This document shows, piece after piece, positions 9,888 through 19,723 of a DNA stretch of 64,000 bases. The translations under genes were made by a program, and so were the position numbers. The notes below the pieces were generated by a model. That model made no database searches and had not been told where the DNA came from. It saw only the letters and a list, made by a program, of their open reading frames with translations. Source of the stretch: Sphingobium sp. KCTC 72723 (lineage in GTDB: Bacteria > Pseudomonadota > Alphaproteobacteria > Sphingomonadales > Sphingomonadaceae); the NCBI RefSeq assembly GCF_014280435.1, contig NZ_CP060388.1, positions 4,124,001-4,188,000 on the forward strand, given 5' to 3'. Position 1 is the first letter of the stretch, and each line of letters begins with the position of its first letter.

Positions 9888-10646
9888 ATGCGCACTGGCG
9901 TGATCGCGAAGAAAGTCGGGATGACCCGCCTGTTCCAAGAGGACGGGCGTCATGTTCCGGTTACGGTTCTGGCCCTTGAAGGCAACCAGGTCGTGGCTCG
10001 GAAAGATGTTGACAGCGACGGCTATGTGGCTGTGCAGCTGGGTGCCGGCGTCGCGAAAGTTAAGAATGTAGCAAAGCCGCAGCGTGGTCACTTCGCCAAG
10101 GCGGAAGTTGAGCCGAAGGCGCGCTTGGTCGAATTTCGCGTCGCCGAGGATGCACTCCTCGACGTCGGCGTTGAAATCGCCGCTGATCATTTCATCGACG
10201 GCCAGCTGGTCGACGTGTCGGGTCACACGCAGGGCAAGGGCTTTGCCGGTGCCATGAAGCGTTGGGGCTTCGGCGGTATGCGCGCCACGCACGGCGTGTC
10301 TATCAGTCACCGTGCGCATGGTTCGACGGGTAACCGTCAGGATCCCGGTCGCGTCTTCAAGAACAAGAAGATGGCCGGTCACATGGGTGATCGTGAGCGG
10401 ACGCAGCAGAACCTCGAAATCGTCCGTACGGACGTCGAGCGTGGCCTGTTGTTCGTCAAGGGTTCGGTCCCTGGTGCCAAGGGTACCTGGTTGACTGTCA
10501 AGGATGCCGTAAAGGTGCCCCGTCCCGCCGACGTTCCCTACCCCGCCAGCCTGAAAAAGGCTGACAACAGCAACGATGTGGTTGCCGCTGACACCCCGGC
10601 TGAAGAAGTCGTGGCAGTGGAAGTCACCGAAGGCCAGGAGGGCTAA
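9888..10646 (+). CDS. rplC: 50S ribosomal protein L3
   Basis: The 252-residue product starts [16 protein letters not shown] and contains the L3 signature region [20 protein letters not shown] followed by MAGHMG. The glutamine equivalent to the PrmB methylation site is kept. An acidic Val/Glu-rich tail of about 40 residues extends the C-terminus, as is common in alphaproteobacteria. L3 is an early 50S assembly protein near the peptidyl transferase centre. The ATG at 9888 fits the conserved N-terminus; an in-frame ATG five codons earlier is less likely. Confidence 0.98.
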   Translation: MRTGVIAKKVGMTRLFQEDGRHVPVTVLALEGNQVVARKDVDSDGYVAVQLGAGVAKVKNVAKPQRGHFAKAEVEPKARLVEFRVAEDALLDVGVEIAADHFIDGQLVDVSGHTQGKGFAGAMKRWGFGGMRATHGVSISHRAHGSTGNRQDPGRVFKNKKMAGHMGDRERTQQNLEIVRTDVERGLLFVKGSVPGAKGTWLTVKDAVKVPRPADVPYPASLKKADNSNDVVAADTPAEEVVAVEVTEGQEG

Positions 10647-10649
10647 ACC

Positions 10650-11273
10650 ATGAAGGTCAAGGTACAGACCCTCGACGCAACGGAAGCTGGCGATCTGGAG
10701 CTCAACGATGCCGTATTCGGTATCGAGCCTCGCGCCGACATCCTGCACCGCGTCGTCACCTGGCAGCTGGAAAAGCGTCGCGGCACTGCCCGTGGCACAC
10801 GGGAACGTTCCGACGTCGCCCGCACCGGCAAGAAGTTCGGTCGCCAGAAGGGCGGCGGTACTGCCCGTCACGGCGATCGCCGCGCTCCGGTGTTCATCGG
10901 TGGTGGTAAGGCGCACGGCGCCCGCGTCCGCGACTTTAACCCTTCGCTGAACAAGAAGGTTCGCGCCCTGGGCCTGAAGATGGCGCTGTCGTCGAAGGTG
11001 AAGGACGGTTCGCTGTTCGTCATCGACAGCCTCGACGTTGCCGAAGGCAAGACCAAGGCGCTTGTTGCCAACCTCGCCAAGCTGAACCTCACCAAGGTGC
11101 TGTTCATCGATGGCGATGCGGTCAACATCAGCTTCGCTAAGGCGTCGGCCAACATCATCGGCGTGGACCTGCTCCCTGCCGTTGGCGCCAACGTCTATGA
11201 CATCCTGAAAGCCGAATCGCTGGTGCTGACCCGCGCTGCGGTCGAAAAGCTGGAGGCCCGTTTCAATGGCTAA
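10650..11273 (+). CDS. rplD: 50S ribosomal protein L4
   Basis: The 207-residue product starts [10 protein letters not shown]. Its conserved loop [20 protein letters not shown] reaches the exit tunnel, followed by [20 protein letters not shown]. The C-terminus is the globular domain ending [10 protein letters not shown]. In many bacteria L4 also represses the S10 operon. The gene lies 3 bases after rplC and overlaps rplW by 8 bases. Confidence 0.98.
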   Translation: MKVKVQTLDATEAGDLELNDAVFGIEPRADILHRVVTWQLEKRRGTARGTRERSDVARTGKKFGRQKGGGTARHGDRRAPVFIGGGKAHGARVRDFNPSLNKKVRALGLKMALSSKVKDGSLFVIDSLDVAEGKTKALVANLAKLNLTKVLFIDGDAVNISFAKASANIIGVDLLPAVGANVYDILKAESLVLTRAAVEKLEARFNG

Positions 11274-11583
11274 AAAGCAAACCGGAACCGTCGATAACCG
11301 TCATTATGACGTCGTCGTCGCGCCGCACATCACCGAAAAGTCGACGCTGCTCAGCGAAAACAATGCGGTGGTGTTCAAGGTCGCTGGCGATGCGACGAAG
11401 CCCGAAATCAAGGCCGCTGTCGAAGCGATCTGGGGTGTCGAAGTCAAGAGCGTGAACACGCTCGTGACCAAGGGCAAGACCAAGAAGTGGAAGGGCCGTC
11501 CCTACACTCGCTCCGACGTAAAGAAGGCGATCGTCCGCCTGGCCGAAGGCCAGTCGATCGACATCACCGAGGGAGTGCGCTGA
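11266..11583 (+). CDS. rplW: 50S ribosomal protein L23
   Basis: The 105-residue product has [20 protein letters not shown] and [20 protein letters not shown], typical of L23. L23 sits at the tunnel exit and provides the docking site for trigger factor and SRP. Its start overlaps the end of rplD, and its stop is one base from the rplB start, so translational coupling is likely. Confidence 0.97.
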   Translation: MAKKQTGTVDNRHYDVVVAPHITEKSTLLSENNAVVFKVAGDATKPEIKAAVEAIWGVEVKSVNTLVTKGKTKKWKGRPYTRSDVKKAIVRLAEGQSIDITEGVR

Positions 11584-11584
11584 G

Positions 11585-12421
11585 ATGGCGCTTAAGCATT
11601 ATAACCCGACCAGCCCCGCCCAGCGCGGGCTGATCCTGGTCGACAAGTCCAGCCTGCACAAAGGTAAGCCCGTCAAGGCGCTGACCGAAGGCAAGCGCAA
11701 GACTGGCGGCCGTAACAACAAGGGTCATGTGACGTCGCGCGGTATCGGCGGCGGTCACAAGCAGCGCTATCGCATCATCGATTTCAAGCGTCGGTTGTGG
11801 GACGTCGAAGGTACGGTCGAGCGTCTGGAATATGACCCCAACCGCACGGCGTTCATCGCACTGGTGAACTATCCCGACGGCACGCAGGCTTATATCATCG
11901 CGCCGCAGCGTCTGGCTCCTGGTGACAAGGTCATCGCGGGCAAGAAGACCGACGTAAAGCCGGGCAACGCGATGGAGCTGGGTCAGATGCCGGTCGGCAC
12001 GATCATCCACAACATCGAGATGAAGCCGGGCAAGGGCGCGCAGCTTTGCCGTTCGGCCGGCACCTATGCCCAGCTGGTCGGTCGCGATCGTGGCATGGTC
12101 ATGGTTCGTCTGTCGTCGGGTGAACAGCGTTACATTCGTTCGGACTGCATGGGCACCATCGGTGCTGTCAGCAACCCGGACAATGGTAACACCAACCTTG
12201 CCAAGGCTGGCCGCAATCGCTGGAAGGGCATTCGCCCTCTGACGCGCGGTGTTGCCAAGAACCCGGTCGATCACCCGCATGGTGGTGGTGAAGGCCGGAC
12301 CTCCGGTGGCCGTCATCCGGTTACCCCATGGGGTAAGCCGACCAAGGGTGCCCGTACCCGTCACAACAAGTCGACCGACAAGATGATCATCCGGTCGCGT
12401 CACGCCAAGAAGAAGAGGTAA
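11585..12421 (+). CDS. rplB: 50S ribosomal protein L2
   Basis: The 278-residue product starts [17 protein letters not shown]. It carries the L2 hallmarks [20 protein letters not shown] and the highly conserved [20 protein letters not shown] segment that includes the histidine near the peptidyl transferase centre. L2 is needed for subunit association. It lies in the standard position between rplW and rpsS. Confidence 0.98.
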   Translation: MALKHYNPTSPAQRGLILVDKSSLHKGKPVKALTEGKRKTGGRNNKGHVTSRGIGGGHKQRYRIIDFKRRLWDVEGTVERLEYDPNRTAFIALVNYPDGTQAYIIAPQRLAPGDKVIAGKKTDVKPGNAMELGQMPVGTIIHNIEMKPGKGAQLCRSAGTYAQLVGRDRGMVMVRLSSGEQRYIRSDCMGTIGAVSNPDNGNTNLAKAGRNRWKGIRPLTRGVAKNPVDHPHGGGEGRTSGGRHPVTPWGKPTKGARTRHNKSTDKMIIRSRHAKKKR

Positions 12422-12427
12422 TCCGCG

Positions 12428-12703
12428 ATGGCTCGTTCCGTCTGGAAAGGTCCGTTCGTGGACCTCAGCCTTCTGAAGAAGGCAGAAACGGCGCAGGACG
12501 CCGGTGGCCGCGCCCCGATCAAGACATGGTCGCGTCGTTCCACCATCCTGCCCCAGTTCGTTGGCCTGACGTTCAACGTCTATAATGGCCGCAAGCATGT
12601 TCCGGTTTCCGTGAACGAGGATATGGTGGGTCATAAGTTGGGCGAATTCGCTCCGACCCGCTTCTTCCCCGGCCACGCTGCCGACAAGAAGGGCAAGCGC
12701 TAA
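12428..12703 (+). CDS. rpsS: 30S ribosomal protein S19
   Basis: The 91-residue product starts [20 protein letters not shown] and contains [20 protein letters not shown] and [11 protein letters not shown], all typical of S19, which binds the 30S head with S13. Its stop codon shares a base with the rplV start codon (TAATG), suggesting coupled translation. Confidence 0.97.
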   Translation: MARSVWKGPFVDLSLLKKAETAQDAGGRAPIKTWSRRSTILPQFVGLTFNVYNGRKHVPVSVNEDMVGHKLGEFAPTRFFPGHAADKKGKR

Positions 12704-13089
12704 TGAGCAAGGAAAAAGCTCCCCGTCGCGTCGCCGACAATGAAGCGCTGGCCGTTGGCACGCAGATCCGTGGTTCGGCTCAGAAGCTGAACCTAGTTGC
12801 GACGCTCATCCGCGGCCGCAAGGTCGAGGACGCGCTGAACATCCTCGCCTTCTCCAAGAAGGCGATGGCCGTGGACGTTCGCAAGGTGCTGGCTTCGGCC
12901 ATCGCCAATGCGGAAAACAATCATAACCTGGACGTCGATGCACTCGTCGTCGCGGAAGCATCGGTAGGCAAGGCGTTCACGCTCAAGCGCTTCCATGCCC
13001 GTGGCCGCGGCAAGTCGACCCAGATCCTCAAGCCTTACAGCCGCGTGCGCATCGTCGTTCGTGAAGCTGGCGAAGAAGCGGAGGCGTAA
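12703..13089 (+). CDS. rplV: 50S ribosomal protein L22
   Basis: The 128-residue product contains [32 protein letters not shown] and the beta-hairpin end [20 protein letters not shown] that lines the exit tunnel, the region altered in some macrolide-resistant mutants. It overlaps rpsS by one base and lies 4 bases before rpsC. Confidence 0.97.
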   Translation: MSKEKAPRRVADNEALAVGTQIRGSAQKLNLVATLIRGRKVEDALNILAFSKKAMAVDVRKVLASAIANAENNHNLDVDALVVAEASVGKAFTLKRFHARGRGKSTQILKPYSRVRIVVREAGEEAEA

Positions 13090-13093
13090 GCAC

Positions 13094-13789
13094 ATGGGTC
13101 ACAAGAGCAATCCGATCGGTCTGCGTCTCCAGATCAACCGTACCTGGGACAGCCGCTGGTTCGCCGAAGGCGCCGACTATGGTCGCCTGCTGCTGGAGGA
13201 TCTCAAGATCCGCCAGTATATCTTCAAGAACATGCCGCAGGCCGCGATCTCCAAGGTCGTGATCGAGCGTCCGGCCAAGCTGTGCCGCGTGTCGATCTAT
13301 GCCGCTCGTCCGGGCGTCATCATCGGCAAGAAGGGTGCAGACATCGAAAAGCTTCGTCGGAAGCTGGGTGCGCTGACCTCGTCCGACGTGTCGCTGAACA
13401 TCGTCGAAATCCGCAAGCCGGAAGTCGACAGTCGTTTGGTCGCACAGGGCATCGCTGACCAGCTGGAACGCCGCGTGGCATTCCGCCGGGCCATGAAGCG
13501 TGCGGTGCAGTCGGCTCTGCGTCTGGGTGCCGAAGGCATCAAGATCACCTGCGGCGGCCGTCTTGGCGGCGCAGAGATCGCGCGTGTCGAATGGTATCGC
13601 GAAGGCCGCGTTCCGCTGCACACGCTGCGTGCGAACGTCGACTATGCCGAAGCCACGGCGCACACCGCCTATGGCGTTTGCGGCATCAAGGTATGGATCT
13701 TCAAGGGCGAAATTCTCGGCCATGATCCGTTCGCGACCGACCGGCTTATGCTGGAGGCTCAGACCTCCGGCGTGCGTCCGGCGCGCTGA
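13094..13789 (+). CDS. rpsC: 30S ribosomal protein S3
   Basis: The 231-residue product starts [20 protein letters not shown]. It has the KH domain with [17 protein letters not shown] and the C-terminal domain [21 protein letters not shown]3 forms part of the mRNA entry channel and ribosomal helicase. The ATG at 13094 is supported by the universal N-terminus and the 4-base spacing from rplV; the open frame upstream overlaps rplV and is ignored. Confidence 0.98.
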   Translation: MGHKSNPIGLRLQINRTWDSRWFAEGADYGRLLLEDLKIRQYIFKNMPQAAISKVVIERPAKLCRVSIYAARPGVIIGKKGADIEKLRRKLGALTSSDVSLNIVEIRKPEVDSRLVAQGIADQLERRVAFRRAMKRAVQSALRLGAEGIKITCGGRLGGAEIARVEWYREGRVPLHTLRANVDYAEATAHTAYGVCGIKVWIFKGEILGHDPFATDRLMLEAQTSGVRPAR

Positions 13790-13810
13790 GAATAAGAAGG
13801 TAATAGCGTC

Positions 13811-14242
13811 ATGCTGCAACCGAAGAAAATGAAGTTCCGCAAGACCTTCAAAGGTCGGATCAAGGGCGATGCGAAGGGCGGCACTGCGCTGAACTTCGGA
13901 TCCTATGGTCTTAAGGCGATGGAGCCGGAGCGGATCACTGCGCGTCAGATCGAAGCGGCTCGCCGTGCGATCACTCGCCACATCCGTCGTCAGGGCCGTT
14001 TGTGGATCCGCGTGTTCCCCGACGTCCCCGTGACGAAGAAGCCGGCGGAAGTCCGTCAGGGTAAGGGCAAGGGTTCGGTCGAATATTGGGCGGCTCGCGT
14101 CGCTCCCGGCCGTATCCTGTTCGAACTGGACGGCGTTCCCGGTCCGCTCGCAGCAGAGGCCTTCTCGCGCGCCGCGATGAAGCTGCCCATCAAGACCAAG
14201 GTCGTTGCCCGCCTCGGCGACACCTCGCATCTGGAGGGTTAA
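13811..14242 (+). CDS. rplP: 50S ribosomal protein L16
   Basis: The 143-residue product starts [15 protein letters not shown] and contains [20 protein letters not shown] and [21 protein letters not shown]16 organises the A-site finger and tRNA binding on the 50S subunit. Arginine 82 (in EVRQGKGKG) corresponds to the residue hydroxylated by YcfD/RoxA in Escherichia coli. A YcfD-like gene occurs at 30247-31398 in this window. Confidence 0.98.
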   Translation: MLQPKKMKFRKTFKGRIKGDAKGGTALNFGSYGLKAMEPERITARQIEAARRAITRHIRRQGRLWIRVFPDVPVTKKPAEVRQGKGKGSVEYWAARVAPGRILFELDGVPGPLAAEAFSRAAMKLPIKTKVVARLGDTSHLEG

Positions 14243-14245
14243 GTC

Positions 14246-14449
14246 ATGGCGAACGTTGCTGACCTCAAGACCAAGACGGACGACGAACTGTCGACCGAAC
14301 TCAACAACCTGAAGCGCGAGCAGTTCAATCTGCGTTTTCAGGCGGCCACCAACCAGCTGGAAAAGCCCAGCCGGGTCAAGGAAGTCCGCCGCTCGATCGC
14401 GCAGATCAAGACCCTGCAGACGGAGCGTAACAGCTCCGCCGCGAAGTAA
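14246..14449 (+). CDS. rpmC: 50S ribosomal protein L29
   Basis: The 67-residue product shows the L29 pattern: [34 protein letters not shown] and [11 protein letters not shown]. It is a two-helix protein near the tunnel exit. The gene starts 3 bases after rplP and ends 12 bases before rpsQ. Confidence 0.97.
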   Translation: MANVADLKTKTDDELSTELNNLKREQFNLRFQAATNQLEKPSRVKEVRRSIAQIKTLQTERNSSAAK

Positions 14450-14461
14450 AGGAAACACACG

Positions 14462-14725
14462 ATGCCCAAGCGCGTGCTGACGGGAACTGTGGTTTCCGAC
14501 AAGGCCGACAAGACGGTGGTCGTTCGCGTGGAGCGCAAGGTAAAGCACGCGCTCTACGGTAAGATCATTCGTCGCTCGAAAAAATATCATGCCCATGACG
14601 AGGGCAATGTCTACAAGGAAGGCGAGACGGTCCGCATCGAGGAAACCGCTCCGATTTCCAAGCTCAAGACCTGGAAGGTCATCGAGCGCGTGGACACCCA
14701 CAAGTCGCCGGAAACGGCGGCCTGA
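14462..14725 (+). CDS. rpsQ: 30S ribosomal protein S17
   Basis: The 87-residue product starts [20 protein letters not shown]. It contains [25 protein letters not shown] and [16 protein letters not shown], the S17 OB-fold signature. It binds 16S rRNA early in assembly. A 165-base spacer separates it from rplN. Confidence 0.97.
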   Translation: MPKRVLTGTVVSDKADKTVVVRVERKVKHALYGKIIRRSKKYHAHDEGNVYKEGETVRIEETAPISKLKTWKVIERVDTHKSPETAA

Positions 14726-14890
14726 GGGAAAGCTCACCGACTCTTTGAGTCTAATTGCGACGCGGGGCTGGCCTTTTCGATCAGAAAGGGTTACAGGCCC
14801 GCGCTTCGCGTATGACTCCTAGGGTCCAGGCACGAAATTCGGAACCGCCGGGAATCTTCCCGGTAGGCCAAATAAGAAGGAACCGGATCC

Positions 14891-15259
14891 ATGATCCAGA
14901 TGCAATCCAATCTTGACGTCGCTGACAACAGCGGCGCCAAGCGCGTCCAGTGCATCAAAGTGCTGGGCGGGTCGAAGCGTCGCTTCGCTGGCGTAGGCGA
15001 CATCATCGTCGTTTCCGTCAAGGAAGCCGCGCCACGCGGCAAGGTTAAGAAGGGTGACGTGCATCGCGCGGTCATCGTTCGCACCGCCAAGGACATTCGT
15101 CGCGCCGACGGCAGCGTCATCCGTTTCGACGGTAACGCCGCTGTCCTGATCAACAAGAATCAGGAGCCGATCGGCACGCGCATCTTTGGCCCCGTGGTTC
15201 GTGAGCTGCGTGCAAAGCAGCACATGAAGATCATCTCGCTTGCTCCTGAGGTGCTGTAA
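14891..15259 (+). CDS. rplN: 50S ribosomal protein L14
   Basis: The 122-residue product starts [20 protein letters not shown]. It contains [37 protein letters not shown] and GPVVRELR, all typical of L14. It begins the spc cluster, and its stop overlaps the rplX start (TAATG). The preceding 165-base spacer contains no recognisable gene. Confidence 0.98.
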   Translation: MIQMQSNLDVADNSGAKRVQCIKVLGGSKRRFAGVGDIIVVSVKEAAPRGKVKKGDVHRAVIVRTAKDIRRADGSVIRFDGNAAVLINKNQEPIGTRIFGPVVRELRAKQHMKIISLAPEVL

Positions 15260-15570
15260 TGAGCGCTGCTAAGATCAAGAAGGGCGACAAGATCGTCGTC
15301 CTCGCTGGCAAGGACAAGGGCCGCACTGGTTCCGTGCTCCAGGTGCTTCCCAAGGACGACAAGGTCCTGGTGGAAGGCATCAACGTGCATGTGAAGCACC
15401 GCAAGCCCGACCAGGCCAATCCGCAGGGCGGTATCGAGCGCAAGGCTGCGCCGCTCCACATTTCGAACGTGGCGGTCGCTGACAGTGATGGCAAGCCGAC
15501 GCGCGTTCGCTTCGAGGAGCGCGACGGCAAGAAGGTTCGCGTCGCCGTCAAGTCCGGTGAGGTGCTGTAA
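15259..15570 (+). CDS. rplX: 50S ribosomal protein L24
   Basis: The 103-residue product has the KOW motif [20 protein letters not shown] and the [20 protein letters not shown] segment of L24, an assembly initiator of the 50S subunit. It overlaps rplN and rplE by one base each (TAATG), a compact arrangement consistent with coupled translation. Confidence 0.97.
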   Translation: MSAAKIKKGDKIVVLAGKDKGRTGSVLQVLPKDDKVLVEGINVHVKHRKPDQANPQGGIERKAAPLHISNVAVADSDGKPTRVRFEERDGKKVRVAVKSGEVL

Positions 15571-16145
15571 TGGCTGATACTTACATTCCGCGCTCCAAGG
15601 CGCTCTATGACGCTGAAATCGTGAAAGCGATGACCGAAAAGTTCGGTTACAAGAACGTTATGGAAATTCCCCGGATCCAGAAGGTCACGCTCAACATGGG
15701 TGTGGGCGAAGCGACCCAGGATAAGAAGAAGGTCACGTCGGCCGCCGAGGAAATGGAACTGATCGCTGGTCAGAAGCCGGTCATCACCAAGGCGAAGAAG
15801 TCGATCGCACAGTTCAAGCTGCGTGAAGGTATGCCGATCGGTGCGAAGGTTACGATGCGCCGCGAGCGCATGTATGAATTCCTTGACCGTCTGATCAACA
15901 TCGCGCTGCCTCGCGTGCGCGATTTCCGTGGTCTGAACCCCAATAGCTTTGATGGCCGTGGCAATTTCGCCTTTGGCATCAAGGAGCAGATCATCTTTCC
16001 GGAGATCAGCTATGACCGCGTCGATAATGTTCGCGGCATGGACATCATCGTGACCACCACTGCGAAGACGGACGACGAGGCGCGCGAGCTGCTGCGCCTG
16101 TTCGGTTTCCCGTTCCCGCAGGAAGAAGAGAAGCAGGCGGCCTAA
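15570..16145 (+). CDS. rplE: 50S ribosomal protein L5
   Basis: The 191-residue product contains [40 protein letters not shown] and the C-terminal [21 protein letters not shown]5 contacts 5S rRNA and the P-site tRNA. It overlaps rplX by one base and precedes rpsN by about 50 bases. Confidence 0.98.
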   Translation: MADTYIPRSKALYDAEIVKAMTEKFGYKNVMEIPRIQKVTLNMGVGEATQDKKKVTSAAEEMELIAGQKPVITKAKKSIAQFKLREGMPIGAKVTMRRERMYEFLDRLINIALPRVRDFRGLNPNSFDGRGNFAFGIKEQIIFPEISYDRVDNVRGMDIIVTTTAKTDDEARELLRLFGFPFPQEEEKQAA

Positions 16146-16196
16146 ACGGTCCCGCTTCTCTCCCCCACCGTTAGGCTAAGGAAGAGAACTTAAGTC

Positions 16197-16502
16197 ATGG
16201 CGAAACTGAGTTCGATCAATAAGAACGAGCGCCGCAAGCAGTTGGTAAAGAAATATGCCGGCCGTTATGCGAAGCTCAAGGCGATCGCGAATGATACCAG
16301 CGCAGACGATACGGATCGTTTGATGGCGCGTCTGAAGATGGCGGAAGTTCCGCGTAACGGCAACCCGACTCGCGTGCGTAACCGCTGCGAACTGACGGGG
16401 CGCCCGCGCGCTTATTACCGCAAATTCCGGCTCTGCCGCATTCAGCTGCGCGATCTGGCCAACAAAGGCCTGATCCCCGGCGTCACCAAGTCGAGCTGGT
16501 AA
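16197..16502 (+). CDS. rpsN: 30S ribosomal protein S14 (zinc-independent type)
   Basis: The 101-residue product starts [16 protein letters not shown] and ends with [20 protein letters not shown] then [20 protein letters not shown]. It is the long form that lacks the paired CxxC zinc motifs of the short S14. It lies between rplE and rpsH as in other spc operons. Confidence 0.97.
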   Translation: MAKLSSINKNERRKQLVKKYAGRYAKLKAIANDTSADDTDRLMARLKMAEVPRNGNPTRVRNRCELTGRPRAYYRKFRLCRIQLRDLANKGLIPGVTKSSW

Positions 16503-16514
16503 GGATATCATCTC

Positions 16515-16910
16515 ATGGCATTGACCGATCCCCTGGGTGACATGCTCACCCGCATCCGTAACGGGCAGCAGGCGAAGAAGGACAGCGTTATGTCCCCCGC
16601 TTCCAAGCTGCGCGCTCGCGTGCTCGACGTGCTTCAGCGCGAAGGCTATATCCGTGGTTATTCCGAGGAAACCCTTGGTGCCCACCCCGGCCTGCGCATC
16701 GAACTGAAATATTTTGAAGGCCAGCCGGCCATCAAGCATGTTGCTCGCGTGTCCAAGCCTGGCCGCCGCGTCTATTCGGGTTCCAAGGAACTGCCGATCG
16801 TGCGCAACGGCCTGGGCATCACCATTGTCTCGACGCCCAAGGGTGTTCTGTCCGACGCGGAAGCGCGTGAACAGAATGTCGGCGGCGAAGTACTCGCGGA
16901 GGTGTTCTGA
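16515..16910 (+). CDS. rpsH: 30S ribosomal protein S8
   Basis: The 131-residue product starts [20 protein letters not shown] and ends [20 protein letters not shown], diagnostic for S8, the central-domain 16S rRNA binder. In Escherichia coli it also represses the spc operon. Its stop overlaps the rplF start (TGATG). Confidence 0.97.
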   Translation: MALTDPLGDMLTRIRNGQQAKKDSVMSPASKLRARVLDVLQREGYIRGYSEETLGAHPGLRIELKYFEGQPAIKHVARVSKPGRRVYSGSKELPIVRNGLGITIVSTPKGVLSDAEAREQNVGGEVLAEVF

Positions 16911-17443
16911 TGAGCCGCACGGGTAAAAAGCCGGTTGCCGTCCCTGCGGGCGTCACCACGTCGATCGAAGCCGGCCAGCTGTCGGTCAAGGGCCCCAAGG
17001 GTACCCTGGCCATGCCGCTGTCGGACGAAGTGACCTACACGCTCGAAGACGGCTCCGTCACGGTGAAGCCTGCAAATGACGGCAAGCGCGCTCGCGCTTT
17101 CTGGGGTATGCAGCGCACTCTGATCCAGAACCTGATCACTGGCGTGACCGAGGGCTTCTCCAAGAAGCTCCTCATTACGGGCGTTGGTTACCGCGCCAAC
17201 TCGCAGGGCAAGACCCTGAAGTTGCAGCTTGGCTACAGCCATGACGTCGATTTCGCGATCCCTGAAGGGATCGAGATCAAGACCCCGGATAATACCACGG
17301 TCGAGATCAGCGGGATGGACAAGCAGCAGGTCGGTCAGGTCGCTGCCGAGATCCGTCGCTGGCGTAAGCCCGAACCCTATAAGGGCAAGGGCATTAAATA
17401 CGCTGGCGAGTTCATCTTCCGCAAGGAAGGGAAGAAGAAGTAA
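16910..17443 (+). CDS. rplF: 50S ribosomal protein L6
   Basis: The 177-residue product starts [15 protein letters not shown]. It has the two duplicated L6 domains, ending with [21 protein letters not shown]6 lies near the sarcin-ricin loop. It overlaps rpsH and is one base from rplR. Confidence 0.97.
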   Translation: MSRTGKKPVAVPAGVTTSIEAGQLSVKGPKGTLAMPLSDEVTYTLEDGSVTVKPANDGKRARAFWGMQRTLIQNLITGVTEGFSKKLLITGVGYRANSQGKTLKLQLGYSHDVDFAIPEGIEIKTPDNTTVEISGMDKQQVGQVAAEIRRWRKPEPYKGKGIKYAGEFIFRKEGKKK

Positions 17444-17444
17444 G

Positions 17445-17798
17445 ATGGCAAAGCTTTCCCTCTTCGCGCGGCGTCGCCGCCGCGTTCGCACCGCGCTCAA
17501 GGCTGTTTCGGGCACCCGCCCGCGCCTCAGCGTCCACCGTTCTGGCCGTCACATCTACGCCCAGGTCATTGACGACGTCGCCGGTACAACCGTCGCTGCC
17601 GCCTCGACCCTGGACAAGGATGTGCGCGGTAAGACCGGTGCCACTTCCGAAGCTGCTGCTGATGTCGGCAAGCGCGTTGCCGCTGCGGCAACGGCTGCTG
17701 GCGTCACGCGCGTCGTTTTCGATCGTGGTGGCTTCCTTTTCCATGGCCGCGTCAAGGCGCTGGCCGATGCGGCCCGTGAAGCCGGGCTGGAGTTCTGA
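17445..17798 (+). CDS. rplR: 50S ribosomal protein L18
   Basis: The 117-residue product starts [20 protein letters not shown] and contains [20 protein letters not shown] and [21 protein letters not shown]18 binds 5S rRNA. The start at 17445 follows the rplF stop directly; the longer open frame upstream lies inside rplF and is ignored. Confidence 0.97.
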   Translation: MAKLSLFARRRRRVRTALKAVSGTRPRLSVHRSGRHIYAQVIDDVAGTTVAAASTLDKDVRGKTGATSEAAADVGKRVAAAATAAGVTRVVFDRGGFLFHGRVKALADAAREAGLEF

Positions 17799-17800
17799 GC

Positions 17801-18526
17801 ATGGCTGACGAAAACACCATCGAAACCGGCACGCCTGTCGAAAGCGCGCCTGTCGAAGCGACCGAAGGTCGCGGTCCCGGCCGTGGCGGTCGTGGCAACC
17901 GTGGCGGCGGCGGCGATCGCAACCGTGGCGAGCGTGGCGGCCGTGGCCGTCGCGACGACCGCCGTGGCGGCAATCGCGATGAAGATCAGGGCGAAGAACT
18001 GATCGAAAAGCTGGTTCACATCAACCGCGTCAGCAAAACCGTAAAGGGCGGTAAGCGCTTCGGTTTCGCGGCTCTGGTCGTCGTTGGCGACGGTAAGGGT
18101 CGTGCGGGCTTTGGTCATGGCAAGGCGCGCGAAGTGCCTGAAGCCATCAGCAAGGCGACGGCTGCTGCCAAGAAGGCAATGGTTCGTGTTCCGCTTAAGG
18201 AAGGCCGCACGCTGCACCATGATGGCCTGGGCCATTTCGGTGCCGGCAAGGTGACGGTTCGTTCGGCTCCGGCCGGTACGGGTATCATCGCAGGTGGTCC
18301 GATGCGCGCTGTGTTCGAAAGCCTCGGCGTTGCAGACGTCGTGACCAAGTCGAACGGCACGTCGAACCCCTACAACATGATCCGTGCGACTTTCGCTGCA
18401 CTTGGCGAACAGACCAGCCCCAAGTCGGTGGCGCAGCGTCGCGGCAAGAAGGTCGCTGACCTTCTGCGTCGCGGTGGCGCTTCGGTCGAAGTCGCGGCGG
18501 CTGATGCCGACGCGATTGTGGAGTAA
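17801..18526 (+). CDS. rpsE: 30S ribosomal protein S5 with RGG-rich N-terminal extension
   Basis: The 241-residue product ends in a normal S5: [40 protein letters not shown] and [12 protein letters not shown]. The first 65 or so residues are unusual: an acidic start ([20 protein letters not shown]) and then a Gly/Arg-rich stretch ([15 protein letters not shown] and [15 protein letters not shown]). This resembles eukaryotic RGG RNA-binding segments and is likely disordered. Alphaproteobacterial S5 proteins often carry extensions of this type. It lies 2 bases after rplR. Confidence 0.97.
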   Translation: MADENTIETGTPVESAPVEATEGRGPGRGGRGNRGGGGDRNRGERGGRGRRDDRRGGNRDEDQGEELIEKLVHINRVSKTVKGGKRFGFAALVVVGDGKGRAGFGHGKAREVPEAISKATAAAKKAMVRVPLKEGRTLHHDGLGHFGAGKVTVRSAPAGTGIIAGGPMRAVFESLGVADVVTKSNGTSNPYNMIRATFAALGEQTSPKSVAQRRGKKVADLLRRGGASVEVAAADADAIVE

Positions 18527-18531
18527 GCGAC

Positions 18532-18711
18532 ATGGCCAAAATCAAGATCAAACAGATCGGTTCGCCGATCCGTCGCCCCGCCGACCAGAAGAAGATTCTG
18601 ATCGGTCTGGGCCTTGGCAAGATGAACCGCGTGGTGGAACTTGAAGACACCGCCGAAGTGCGCGGTGCGATCAAGAAGCTGCCGCACATGGTGGCGGTCG
18701 TCGAAGGCTGA
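18532..18711 (+). CDS. rpmD: 50S ribosomal protein L30
   Basis: This is a 59-residue frame from the ATG at 18532 to the TGA at 18709-18711. It begins [20 protein letters not shown] and contains [20 protein letters not shown] and [12 protein letters not shown], the full L30 pattern. It lies 5 bases after rpsE and is followed at once by an intrinsic terminator, so it seems to end the first part of the spc transcript. Confidence 0.97.
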   Translation: MAKIKIKQIGSPIRRPADQKKILIGLGLGKMNRVVELEDTAEVRGAIKKLPHMVAVVEG

Positions 18712-18736
18712 GCCTTCCGACCCGATGAAAAGAGGC

Positions 18737-18768
18737 GAAGGAGGGGGTGACCCCTCTTTCGTTTTTTT
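18737..18768 (+). terminator. Intrinsic terminator between rpmD and rplO
   Basis: A 10-bp stem with one G-U pair (GAAGGAGGGG, 18737-18746, with CCCCTCTTTC, 18751-18760, loop GTGA) is followed by G and seven T residues to 18768. It divides the spc cluster into two transcripts, unless it is read through. Confidence 0.85.
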
Positions 18769-18989
18769 CAGAGGCGCGTTACAGGCGCGCTTCTGAAAAT
18801 CCCAGCATAGGCAGGGATCTCATGCCGGATGGCGCGTCCTTGCAAGAGGAAACCCCCGGCTCTCACTGGCTGGCTGCACCCGCAAGGGCGCGTCCAGATC
18901 AACCCGGCCCCAGCCTCCGCTGGGGCATCGGTATGATTGTCCAAAGACAATCATACCTCGCGCGAACCAAGCGAAAGCGAGTGCACGAT
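18769..18989. repeat. Repeat-filled gap between rpmD and rplO
   Basis: This spacer has no gene but contains several short palindromes. GCCCCAGC and GCTGGGGC pair across CTCC at 18907-18926. A perfect 12-bp stem lies at 18930-18957 (GGTATGATTGTC, loop CAAA, GACAATCATACC). Around 18800-18830, a segment reads on the minus strand as [12 protein letters not shown], a translation often produced by dispersed REP-like elements. I infer insertion of repeats behind the rpmD terminator. A new promoter for rplO is expected near its end but was not clearly identified. Confidence 0.6.
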
Positions 18990-19529
18990 ATGACTTTCAA
19001 ACTGAATGACATCCGCGACAATGATGGCGCCCGCAAGGGCCGTATGCGCGTTGGACGCGGCATCGGCTCCGGCAAGGGCAAGACTGCCGGTCGCGGTCAA
19101 AAGGGCGCCAAGGCGCGTTCGGGCGTCGCCATCAACGGGTTTGAGGGTGGTCAGATGCCGCTCCACATGCGTATCCCTAAGCGTGGCTTCAACAACATCT
19201 TCGCGAACGATTATGCGATCGTGAACCTGGGTGCCGTGCAGGTGGCGATCGACGCCGGTAAGCTGGACGCCAATGCGACCATCGACCAGGCAGCCCTTAA
19301 CGCTGCCAACCTGACGCGCGGTGGCAAGGACGGCGTCCGTCTGCTGGCCAAGGGCGAACTGACCGCGAAGGTCAGCTTCCTGGTTGCCGGCGCTTCCAAG
19401 AGCGCGATCGAAGCGGTCGAGAAGATCGGTGGTAAGGTCGACGTGATCGAATTCATCCCGGCTGCTGAAAAGGCAAAGGCGAAGAAGGGTACCACTCTGG
19501 CCGCCAAGAAGGCCGCTCGTAAGGCCTGA
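18990..19529 (+). CDS. rplO: 50S ribosomal protein L15
   Basis: The 179-residue product starts [20 protein letters not shown] and contains [38 protein letters not shown] and a Lys/Ala-rich tail. L15 is a late 50S assembly protein. The ATG at 18990 is chosen because the conserved N-terminus begins there. It starts a separate rplO-secY-adk group after a terminator. Confidence 0.97.
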   Translation: MTFKLNDIRDNDGARKGRMRVGRGIGSGKGKTAGRGQKGAKARSGVAINGFEGGQMPLHMRIPKRGFNNIFANDYAIVNLGAVQVAIDAGKLDANATIDQAALNAANLTRGGKDGVRLLAKGELTAKVSFLVAGASKSAIEAVEKIGGKVDVIEFIPAAEKAKAKKGTTLAAKKAARKA

Positions 19530-19554
19530 TCTGCCTTTCTGAGACTTGCAAGCG

Positions 19555-19588
19555 CGGCCCCGCTGCCCGATATGGGTTGGCGGGGTCG
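19555..19588 (+). terminator. Stem-loop between rplO and secY
   Basis: CGGCCCCGC (19555-19563) pairs with GCGGGGTCG (19580-19588), with one G-U, and an inner CCC/GGG pair extends the structure. No T-run follows. It may limit readthrough or stabilise the rplO mRNA. The rest of the 194-base spacer holds no recognised gene. Confidence 0.45.
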
Positions 19589-19723
19589 TGCGTATCGGGG
19601 GCCAGCTTTGTCGTTTGTGCGGCAACTCCCCGTTCGACACGCCGGACCCGTCCCGCTAAGGGATGAGCGATTCCGCGCCGGAGCATGTGCTTTCCGGCCA
19701 GAGTGATTTGAAGGGCAGCCACC

